Part shown: piece after piece, positions 17,638-24,117 of the stretch
Layout: each line of letters opens with the position of its first letter
How positions within the stretch are numbered: the stretch's first letter is position 1
Assembly (NCBI GenBank): GCA_026195255.1
Contig: JAPHSS010000061.1
Coordinates: 1-49,284 of the forward strand
Length of the DNA: 49,284 bases
Direction: 5' to 3'
Source of the DNA: Gammaproteobacteria bacterium
Lineage (GTDB): Bacteria; Pseudomonadota; Gammaproteobacteria; SZUA-229
Translations under genes and position numbers: made by a program
Notes under the pieces: model-generated
What the model was told of the DNA's origin: nothing
What the model saw: only the letters and a program-made list of their open reading frames with translations
The model's database searches: none

Positions 17638-18261
17638 TTATATAAGGCTTTTAATGTGATCAAGAATAATATCGGCATTATTGTAATCAAGAACTACAGG
17701 CTGATATGTATCTTCTTTCTGTAGATATAAAGAGGGAAAACTATCAGCGCCTATGGATCTACACTGTTGAATTTGAGACATTAATTCATTATTAATAACG
17801 TCAGAGTGAATATCAATTATAAACTGATTATGGTCTAAATTTAATTGTTTTGATAGCTCATAAAGTACTTCATAATCTGAGGGGTTTCTAGCTTCCAGGT
17901 AGTAAGCTTGCTGTATTAGATTAAGCATGTCCATTTGAAGATTAATGTCCTGTTTAGCTGCTGCTAGTATTGCCCTGCAAGCAGGATAGGTTGATCTTCT
18001 TGCTACACAACTTGTCCAGAACTCATAATTAAATTTTATACCTGGAATTGTTTTTTCAATTGTACGCCAGTTTTGTTTAATCTGATTTTGCATGTCTACT
18101 GGCATAGGCTGGTTGTTGTCGCTAGCCAGCCCTCCTAATAGATAGTGTATTTCAATAACACCAGTTAGCTCTTTATGTAAAGTTTCTAAAACGGGTTTGA
18201 ATCCATAACACCAACTACACATAGGATCGTGAATATATAAAAGTTTATTATTCATTATCAT
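17638..18261 (-). CDS. DsbA-family protein (FrnE/2-hydroxychromene isomerase-like), CSWC
   Basis: 207-aa thioredoxin-fold protein with the redox motif DPMCSWCYGF (Cys15/Cys18 counting from the first Met). A helical insert follows (VARRSTYPACRAILAA). The cis-Pro loop is SFPSLYL near residue 172. No signal peptide is visible, so unlike DsbA it is probably cytoplasmic, as is common in the FrnE-like branch. These proteins are thought to act as disulfide reductases or isomerases. The gene overlaps rluA by 4 nt and is followed 3 nt later by DUF3025. Two starts (MIM) are possible; the first overlaps the rluA stop. Confidence 0.88.
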   Translation of the reverse strand: MIMNNKLLYIHDPMCSWCYGFKPVLETLHKELTGVIEIHYLLGGLASDNNQPMPVDMQNQIKQNWRTIEKTIPGIKFNYEFWTSCVARRSTYPACRAILAAAKQDINLQMDMLNLIQQAYYLEARNPSDYEVLYELSKQLNLDHNQFIIDIHSDVINNELMSQIQQCRSIGADSFPSLYLQKEDTYQPVVLDYNNADIILDHIKSLI

Positions 18262-18923
18262 AAAAAATCGACAGGGCAGTGTATATTAATGTTTTTTTTA
18301 GTTAGTGGATCAATAAATGAAACGTTTTCTGCATGTAAGAGCAAACGAGAACTTTCATTTCTAGTTTGATAAGTACCATATAATTCATCTCCTAATATTG
18401 CATGACCAAGTGATGACATATGCACACGTAACTGATGACTTCTGCCGGTAATTGGTTGCAATTTTACTAAACTGTTTTTACCTTCAATTATAGACAACAG
18501 TGTATATCGGGTTTGTGATGGTTTGCCTTGTTTATAATCAATCTTTTGCCTGGGTCTATTAATCCAGTCAGTAATTAAAGGTTGGTTTATAATGCCACTG
18601 GTTTCCTTCAAAACGCCATGAACTTTAGCAAAATACTCTTTAGAAATTAATTTATTTTCAAATAGTTTTCCCATGAGCTTTTGGGTGTTTTTGTTTCTAG
18701 CAAACACAATAATACCTGAAGTTGGCATATCTAAACGGTGTATTACAAGTGCCTCAGGAAACTCAATTTGTAGACGTGATAACATGCAGTCCTGTTTGTC
18801 TTCTCCTCTACCGGGTACAGATAAAAGTCCAGCAGGTTTGTTTAATGCAATTAAATTATTATCCTGATAAAGAATATCAAGTTTAGTATGTACTGGTGGA
18901 GTGTAATCAACGGGCTGTAACAT
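18258..18923 (-). CDS. rluA: dual-specificity RNA pseudouridine synthase RluA
   Basis: 221 aa, very close to E. coli RluA in length and pattern. The N-terminus has ILYQDNNLIALNKPAGLLSVPGRG, the catalytic motif is HRLDMPTSG (Asp65), then NRPRQKIDYKQGKPSQTRY and QPITGRSHQLRVHM. In E. coli this enzyme makes pseudouridine 746 in 23S rRNA and 32 in several tRNAs. The LSVPGR loop and short length separate it from RluC/RluD, which carry an extra S4 domain. It is the second gene of the operon, starting 4 nt after DUF3820 and overlapping the DsbA-like gene. Confidence 0.94.
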   Translation of the reverse strand: MLQPVDYTPPVHTKLDILYQDNNLIALNKPAGLLSVPGRGEDKQDCMLSRLQIEFPEALVIHRLDMPTSGIIVFARNKNTQKLMGKLFENKLISKEYFAKVHGVLKETSGIINQPLITDWINRPRQKIDYKQGKPSQTRYTLLSIIEGKNSLVKLQPITGRSHQLRVHMSSLGHAILGDELYGTYQTRNESSRLLLHAENVSFIDPLTKKNINIHCPVDFL

Positions 18924-18927
18924 GTTA

Positions 18928-19200
18928 TTATTTGTTTATATTGCTAGCAGGTTTCATTTTCATTAATGGTTTAAAAAGGTCTTCCAGGCCATTAACCTTT
19001 ATTTCATAAGTGATTCCTAACATACGACCTAGCTCGCCATTAGGAAAACCTTTATTATGAAACCACACTACATATGGCTCAGGTAAATCGATAAGCAATT
19101 GCCCTGCATGTTTGCCAAATGGCATTCTATAATTTGCCAATAGAAGGATGTCTGCGTGAGCTAAGGTTTTATCGAGTGAGCTTGTTTCGTTGTTCGTCAT
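18928..19200 (-). CDS. DUF3820 family protein
   Basis: 90 aa. The conserved core MPFGKHAGQLLIDLPEPYVVWFHNKGFPNGELGRMLGITYEIKVNGLE is the DUF3820 signature. The family is sometimes annotated as a quorum-sensing-regulated virulence factor, without firm evidence of activity. The aromatic/Gly-rich core and absence of any signal peptide suggest a small cytoplasmic protein. It heads the operon DUF3820-rluA-DsbA-DUF3025, and its start is 87 nt from the divergent hotdog gene, so the two promoters share that short gap. Confidence 0.88.
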   Translation of the reverse strand: MTNNETSSLDKTLAHADILLLANYRMPFGKHAGQLLIDLPEPYVVWFHNKGFPNGELGRMLGITYEIKVNGLEDLFKPLMKMKPASNINK

Positions 19201-19287
19201 ATATATATTATAAATTCAAATGTGTATCCATTATAACACTATAATATCTATAGCTTTCTCTGAAAACGACAACACTAAGTGAAATTC

Positions 19288-19755
19288 ATGCAAATTACTG
19301 ACATATACGGATATTGGCAAAAATTAGAGCATAATGTAATTGGTCGCTGGCTCTTTAACCTTCTAATTCCTGTTGTGAATCCATATACAGGTTCATTAAA
19401 GGCGAATGTAATTGATTTGAACAGGGGTTATGCGCGAATTGAACTTAAGGATCGCAGGGCTATTCGTAATCATCTGAACTCCATACATGCCATCGCATTA
19501 ACCAATCTGGGAGAGTTTACCAGTGGTCTCGCATTAATATCTGTATTCAAGGAGAATATGCGTGGTATTCCCATAGAAATCAAAATTAATTTTATTAAAA
19601 AAGCCCGTGGTACCTTAACTGCAGAATGTACAACCCAATTACCAGATTTTGATGATCAACTGGAACATACCGTGGTGGCAATTATTAAAGATATTGATAA
19701 TGATGAAGTCGCGAGGATAAAGGTAGTATGGAAACTCGGCTTTAAAAAGGATTGA
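19288..19755 (+). CDS. DUF4442 / hotdog-fold thioesterase-like protein
   Basis: 155 aa. The pattern LKANVIDLNRGYARIELKDRRAIRNHLNSIHAIALTNLGEFTSGLAL fits hotdog-fold proteins of the DUF4442 type. In them the central helix after N-H-L-N-S-I-H packs against the sheet and carries the acyl-CoA-binding and catalytic surface. A thioesterase activity is likely but untested. The later IKINFIKKARGTLTAEC strand is also typical. I start at ATG 19288; a GTG at 19279 in the same frame is possible. The stop is 3 nt before the nitronate monooxygenase start, implying an operon. Confidence 0.85.
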   Translation: MQITDIYGYWQKLEHNVIGRWLFNLLIPVVNPYTGSLKANVIDLNRGYARIELKDRRAIRNHLNSIHAIALTNLGEFTSGLALISVFKENMRGIPIEIKINFIKKARGTLTAECTTQLPDFDDQLEHTVVAIIKDIDNDEVARIKVVWKLGFKKD

Positions 19756-19758
19756 GAG

Positions 19759-20727
19759 ATGTCAGATAGTAATTTATTTCTAAAACACACCGGCATAGAG
19801 CACCCGATAATCTGTGGTCCCATGTATCCCTGCAGTAATCCGGAGCTGGTCGCTGCTGTTTCTAATGCGGGTGGTATCGGTATTATACAACCCATATCTT
19901 TAACTTATGTTCATGGTTATGATTTCGAATCCGGTATTAAATATATTAAATCGCTAACAGATAAACCTGTTGGTATGAATTTATTAATTGAAAAAGGCTC
20001 AAAAAAATATCATCAACGTATGCAGGTCTGGTTAGATAAAGCACTTGAGATGGATATTAAATTTTTTATTACTTCCTTAGGTAAACCGGACTGGGTGGTA
20101 GAAGCTGCACATAAAGCAGGTGCTTATGTATATCACGACGTTACAGAGGCTAAATGGGCGCATAAGGCAACCGATGTTGGTGTAGACGGACTGATAGCTG
20201 TAAATAATAAAGCAGGTGGACATGCAGGTACTTATTTAGATAATGATTTATTATTACAGCTGCAATCATTTGAACTACCTGTTGTCTGTGCTGGTGGTAT
20301 AGGTGATGCAGAAGCCTATCGTCATGCGCTTAAGCTCGGTTATCAGGCTGTTCAAATGGGAACTCGATTCATTGCATCAGAGGAGTGCAGTGCCCATATA
20401 AGTTACAAGCAGGCAATAATTAACTCTCAAGCATCGGATATTGTTTTAAGTGAAAGAATTACCGGTGTACCAGTTTCTGTTATTAATACACCATACATCC
20501 AGAGGCAGGGCTTAAAACCAAACTTGCTGGAAAGCTGGATGTTAAATAATGAAAAGTTCAAGCACTTTATGCGTACTATTATGGCCTTAAAATCTTTAAG
20601 GTCACTAAAACATGCACTATTAGACCAGACAGGTGATGTGGATTACTGGCAGGCTGGTAAAAGTGTTGAAACCATAAACTCAATACTTCCAGTTAAAGAT
20701 ATAATTAATCAATTTACAGCTCAGTAA
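19759..20727 (+). CDS. nitronate monooxygenase family flavoprotein
   Basis: 322-aa TIM-barrel FMN enzyme. Motifs: PIICGPMYPCSNPELVAAVSNAGGIGII at the N-terminus, VNNKAGGHAG for the FMN phosphate region, PVVCAGGIGDAEAYRHALKLGYQAVQMGTRFIASEE as the phosphate-binding loop. These match the NMO/2-nitropropane dioxygenase family. A close alternative is FabK-type enoyl-ACP reductase, which shares the fold; FabK usually lacks the extended C-terminal helices seen here. In the family nitronates or related toxic nitro compounds are oxidised. It is cotranscribed with the hotdog protein. Confidence 0.88.
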   Translation: MSDSNLFLKHTGIEHPIICGPMYPCSNPELVAAVSNAGGIGIIQPISLTYVHGYDFESGIKYIKSLTDKPVGMNLLIEKGSKKYHQRMQVWLDKALEMDIKFFITSLGKPDWVVEAAHKAGAYVYHDVTEAKWAHKATDVGVDGLIAVNNKAGGHAGTYLDNDLLLQLQSFELPVVCAGGIGDAEAYRHALKLGYQAVQMGTRFIASEECSAHISYKQAIINSQASDIVLSERITGVPVSVINTPYIQRQGLKPNLLESWMLNNEKFKHFMRTIMALKSLRSLKHALLDQTGDVDYWQAGKSVETINSILPVKDIINQFTAQ

Positions 20728-20762
20728 TTTTTTCAATAAGGTAAAAAATATAACTGACTAAT

Positions 20763-20787
20763 TAGATTAATAAATATTATTAATCTA
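20763..20787. terminator. AT-rich palindrome between convergent genes
   Basis: TAGATTAATAA and TTATTAATCTA are perfect 11-bp arms around ATA, overlapping the last codons of the minus-strand gene at 20780. No T-run and little GC, so termination is possible but weak. Confidence 0.35.
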
Positions 20788-21340
20788 TTAAAGTAAGATA
20801 ATCCTCGGGTTTTAGCATAATAGCGTCATACTTTAGATCGTCGATATCAATGCAGTCGAGCAGTGATAATTTTTCAATATTACGCTCGGGTGTTATTATT
20901 TCATAATCAGGGTATTCATGGCTTTTAATTAAGCCTTTCATATGATGTCGATCAGAATAAAAGTGCCGTAGATAGTTTTTCGCTTTTATTACTTTAATCA
21001 TTGGCTTATATGAATCAGCTAAATTGACATTAGCAGGGAAGGTGTTATTAAAGTACTTATTAATATTTACCGGAAAATCACATTTACTATCAAAATCATA
21101 TACAACGATTGAACTCTCTAGCTGTGCGGTTAAAATTACATGATAGTCCCAAACGACGGCTTGTTGGTTTATTGAGCGTTTTTGATTAAATAATGCAATA
21201 CTACCTGATCTGTTGATGATGAATAAAACATGCATGGGGTTTGCTCTCTTATTCAGATATAATGCTTTACTCAGCTTCCATATGTTTTCCTCACAGAATA
21301 GAGGAGTGTATAGGTAATTATTTATGTCGAAGTTTATCAT
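20780..21340 (-). CDS. protein N-terminal glutamine amidohydrolase (NTAQ1-like)
   Basis: 186 aa with a clear match to the NTAQ1 (WDYHV) family. Residues 9-23 read YLYTPLFCEENIWKL, then VVWDYHVIL at 62-70, VVYDFDSKCDFPVN at 79-92, and AKNYLRHFYSDRHHMKG. The transglutaminase-like catalytic triad is intact: Cys16, His67 and Asp82, corresponding to Cys28, His81 and Asp97 of the human enzyme. In eukaryotes it converts N-terminal Gln to Glu, feeding the Arg/N-degron pathway. Bacteria lack that pathway in this form, so the role here is unclear. It is convergent with the NMO gene and divergent from the DUF3301 gene, 15 nt away. Confidence 0.9.
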   Translation of the reverse strand: MINFDINNYLYTPLFCEENIWKLSKALYLNKRANPMHVLFIINRSGSIALFNQKRSINQQAVVWDYHVILTAQLESSIVVYDFDSKCDFPVNINKYFNNTFPANVNLADSYKPMIKVIKAKNYLRHFYSDRHHMKGLIKSHEYPDYEIITPERNIEKLSLLDCIDIDDLKYDAIMLKPEDYLTLID

Positions 21341-21355
21341 ATAGGTTTATTTACA

Positions 21356-21691
21356 ATGAACATAACTGATTTATTGATTATCATGACCCTGTCACTGCTT
21401 ATCTGGTTCTGGCTTGACTCAATGAAAATTAATGAAACAGCCAGAAAAATAGGCGCTAAATTATGCCAGAAAAACAATGTGCAATTTCTGGATGAAACTG
21501 TACATATGGCGTCTATGCGTTTTGGTAAAAATCATCATGGTCAGATAAAATTACTACGTAAATATAAATTTGAATTTACAAATAGTGAATATCATCGCTA
21601 TAGTGGTAATTTAACATTAGCAGGTCATTCTTTACAAGACTCGCATATGGATGTCTATCGTTTGAGCGATGCAGATAACAATATATATTGA
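21356..21691 (+). CDS. DUF3301 family membrane-anchored protein
   Basis: 111 aa. A single membrane helix (about 5-20, LLIIMTLSLLIWFWLDSM) leads into ARKIGAKLCQKNNVQFLDETVHMASMRFGKNHHGQIKLLRKYKFEFT, which is the DUF3301 signature. The C-terminal part is basic and aromatic and probably cytoplasmic. No function is known. It starts 15 nt from the divergent NTAQ1 gene, so the two promoters must overlap the coding ends. A 73-nt gap separates it from the CopD-like gene. Confidence 0.85.
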   Translation: MNITDLLIIMTLSLLIWFWLDSMKINETARKIGAKLCQKNNVQFLDETVHMASMRFGKNHHGQIKLLRKYKFEFTNSEYHRYSGNLTLAGHSLQDSHMDVYRLSDADNNIY

Positions 21692-21764
21692 AAAGTATTG
21701 TTACTGTTATTTTAATTAGGTGTATTATTGGCGTTAATATAAATAAATTTAAAAGATCAGAATT

Positions 21765-22229
21765 ATGTTAAGTATTTATAGTTTACTACATGTTATCGCT
21801 GTTGTTGTCTGGGTAGGAGGCATGTTTTTCGCATATAGTTTTTTACGTCCAGCTGCTGCAGAAACTCTTGAGCCTCCAGCAAGACTTACGCTCTGGGCAG
21901 GCGTTTTCTCTAAATTCTTCCCCTATGTATGGGCTTCAGTTATTTTGCTGCCACTAACCGGTTATCTAATGATATTTAGTCGTTGGGATAGTATTGCCAA
22001 TGCACCATTATATGTTCACATAATGAACGGTTTAGGTGTTCTTATGATACTAATATATATGCATGTGTTTTTTGTGCCCTTTAAACGCCTTAAATCAGCA
22101 GTTACGGAACAAAGATGGCCTGATGGCGGGAATGCACTCGCTCAGATTCGTATGCTTGTGGCTATTAATACGATACTAGGAATGCTGGTAATTATTATCG
22201 CAAGTGGAGGACGTTTTTTTGTATATTAA
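21765..22229 (+). CDS. CopD-family integral membrane protein
   Basis: 154 aa with four predicted membrane helices (about 3-25, 45-70, 80-102, 127-150). LLHVIAVVVWVGGMFFAY at the N-terminus is the CopD-domain pattern, with the conserved His and Trp-Val-Gly-Gly. CopD proteins are linked to copper uptake or haem-containing membrane redox; small members like this often occur without copC and may bind haem. No copper genes lie close by. The gene ends at a strong terminator at 22253-22293. Confidence 0.85.
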   Translation: MLSIYSLLHVIAVVVWVGGMFFAYSFLRPAAAETLEPPARLTLWAGVFSKFFPYVWASVILLPLTGYLMIFSRWDSIANAPLYVHIMNGLGVLMILIYMHVFFVPFKRLKSAVTEQRWPDGGNALAQIRMLVAINTILGMLVIIIASGGRFFVY

Positions 22230-22252
22230 CTATTAGTTAACATCTTCTAGAT

Positions 22253-22293
22253 AAACTAACCCTGTTGTTCAAAAATGGCCAGGGTTAGTTTTT
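22253..22293. terminator. shared terminator between convergent genes
   Basis: AACTAACCCTG / CAGGGTTAGTT, 11-bp perfect arms, followed by TTT on the plus strand. On the minus strand the tail is AGTTTATC, which is weaker. It serves the CopD gene and probably also the EAL-HDOD gene. Confidence 0.85.
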
Positions 22294-22296
22294 GTA

Positions 22297-23505
22297 TTAA
22301 TCAAGTAATGCCTGCATGCTCTGGTCTGCCCAGTTTACAGATGTTAAATAAGCCTGAATAAACTCATCCGCATTAATATCTGATTCATTCAATTCTTGCC
22401 AGTTGCTCTTTTCATACTGTAATACATATTTATATATCTTGCCTTGATTGCCTGCAAAATCCAGAAGAGCTAATTTAATATCAGTGCTTAATATTACGCT
22501 ATCAAGTAAATCGATTAAAGGTTGATCCATTAAAGCGTCTAAAACTGAAAACAGGCCAATAATGAACATTTGGTGCGATATTTCAGGATGATTTTTTTGA
22601 GCCAGTATCTCACACATTTTACCTCTTATCATGCCAGTAATAATGAGCTCAGTTGGTTTGCTCTCTATTATTTTAGACATCATAATTAATGATACCCAGT
22701 TTTTTAGATTATTTATGCCTACTAAAACAATAGCATCTTTTATAGAGTCAACTTCACGCCTCAAACCAAACGAGGCACTATTAATATATCTTAATAACTT
22801 ATATGTAAGTGTAATATCCTGTGCTAATATTTCTTCTAATTCATTTGACTCAATTTGAGGATTCTGTAGTTTCTGGATTAAATTTAAGACTACCAGTTTA
22901 TTGCTGGGTAAGGATTTCTTTTTTAACATTTCCGGGTAACAAAAGAAATAACCTTGAAAAAAATCAAAACCTAACTCGTAACAAACCTGGTATAACTCAT
23001 GACTTTCAATTTTTTCAGCAATTAATTTAACATTATATTTTTTACATTTTTCAAATTGCTGAATAAGTTCACATCTCGAAAGGGCGTGTATGTCGAATTT
23101 TATATAATCGGCTAGTTCTACAAAAGGTTTATATTCATCTTTAAATAAAAAATCATCCAGGGCAATTTGATAACCTTCATTTTTAAGGCGCTTAATTCCG
23201 TTTATAACAGCTTCATCAGGTTTAATGTCTTCTAATATCTCTAATACAGCCTGTTCATTGAACATGGGGGTGAGCTGATCATTAACAATGAATTCTCTGG
23301 GAAGATTAATGAAGGCAAGGGCGCTACCAGCAATATTATCTATACCTATGTGCATAAAGGTATTTAAAATGGTTTCACATGATGCAGTATCACCATCCGT
23401 TATAGCCGCATGATTTTGTGAGCTATTGCGGTATAGTAATTCATAACCCATTACAGCTTTATTTCGGTCATATATGGGTTGACGAGCAATAAATAGGTGA
23501 TCCAT
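22297..23505 (-). CDS. EAL-HDOD signalling protein (YuxH/CdgJ-like)
   Basis: 402 aa. An N-terminal EAL-like domain (about 3-195) is followed by an HDOD domain (about 200-395, EILAQDITLTYKLLRYINSASFGLR). The EAL motif reads GYELLYRN (Glu22). Other metal and catalytic positions persist (LEILED, ALDDF at 115-119, IKFD, AEKIE, QGYFF), but the loop-6 DDFG is changed to DDFLFKDEY. The domain may therefore bind rather than cleave cyclic-di-GMP. The family regulates motility in Vibrio and relatives. The start is ATG 23505 (MDHLFIARQPIYD), with AGGA upstream, rather than the longer 23547 frame. It diverges from sprT. Confidence 0.9.
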   Translation of the reverse strand: MDHLFIARQPIYDRNKAVMGYELLYRNSSQNHAAITDGDTASCETILNTFMHIGIDNIAGSALAFINLPREFIVNDQLTPMFNEQAVLEILEDIKPDEAVINGIKRLKNEGYQIALDDFLFKDEYKPFVELADYIKFDIHALSRCELIQQFEKCKKYNVKLIAEKIESHELYQVCYELGFDFFQGYFFCYPEMLKKKSLPSNKLVVLNLIQKLQNPQIESNELEEILAQDITLTYKLLRYINSASFGLRREVDSIKDAIVLVGINNLKNWVSLIMMSKIIESKPTELIITGMIRGKMCEILAQKNHPEISHQMFIIGLFSVLDALMDQPLIDLLDSVILSTDIKLALLDFAGNQGKIYKYVLQYEKSNWQELNESDINADEFIQAYLTSVNWADQSMQALLD

Positions 23506-23575
23506 AATTATCCTGCTATTATATTTATCAAATATATACCATCTCAAGCCCTAACGATATGCTAAAACGCAATAA

Positions 23576-24091
23576 ATGAAGCAGTTTTTATTAAATCAAA
23601 GTCAGATTAAGCAGGTTGAAGAGAAGACATCTCATTATATCGAGCTGGCAAATCAACAGCTTCAGCTAAATTTAAGTAATATACAGATAGATTTTGACCT
23701 CAAGGGACGCACCTCAGGAATGTTTGTGGTTAGCCGAGAGTTAATTCGTATTCGCTACAATCAAATGATTTTCTCAAAATATTTTGAAGATACTTTAATT
23801 AATACAGTTGCTCATGAAGTAGCGCATTACGTAGTGCATTCAATCTGGGGGATTAAAAAGGTTAAACCACATGGTAAAGAGTGGCAGCAGGTAATGGCTT
23901 TATTTGGCGTCAAACCTGATGTAACCAGCAACTACGATGTAACAGATTTGCCGCTGCGTCGTCAAAAGCAATTTAAATATACCTGTGATTGCATGATTCA
24001 TCAATTATCTACTACTCGACATAATAAAGTTCAAAAGAAAAAAGTAATTTATAAGTGTCGAAAGTGTTTTAAGTCCTTAAGTATTGCTTAA
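23576..24091 (+). CDS. sprT: SprT family zinc metallopeptidase
   Basis: 171 aa. The zinc site HEVAHYVVH (His80, Glu81, His84) is followed by the third ligand in KPHGKEW (His99), the SprT arrangement. The C-terminus has a zinc-ribbon-like Cys pattern (CDC ... CRKC). Human SPRTN cleaves DNA-protein crosslinks; bacterial SprT is presumed related, but its substrate is not established. The start is 70 nt from the divergent EAL-HDOD gene. A 26-nt gap follows to the convergent rapA. Confidence 0.9.
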   Translation: MKQFLLNQSQIKQVEEKTSHYIELANQQLQLNLSNIQIDFDLKGRTSGMFVVSRELIRIRYNQMIFSKYFEDTLINTVAHEVAHYVVHSIWGIKKVKPHGKEWQQVMALFGVKPDVTSNYDVTDLPLRRQKQFKYTCDCMIHQLSTTRHNKVQKKKVIYKCRKCFKSLSIA

Positions 24092-24117
24092 GTAAACACT
24101 ATGTTATTAGATATTTT

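Noticed and set aside
19759-20727. FabK enoyl-ACP reductase
   Set aside because: Same fold, but the AGGHAG loop, the extended C-terminus and lack of fab neighbours fit nitronate monooxygenase better.
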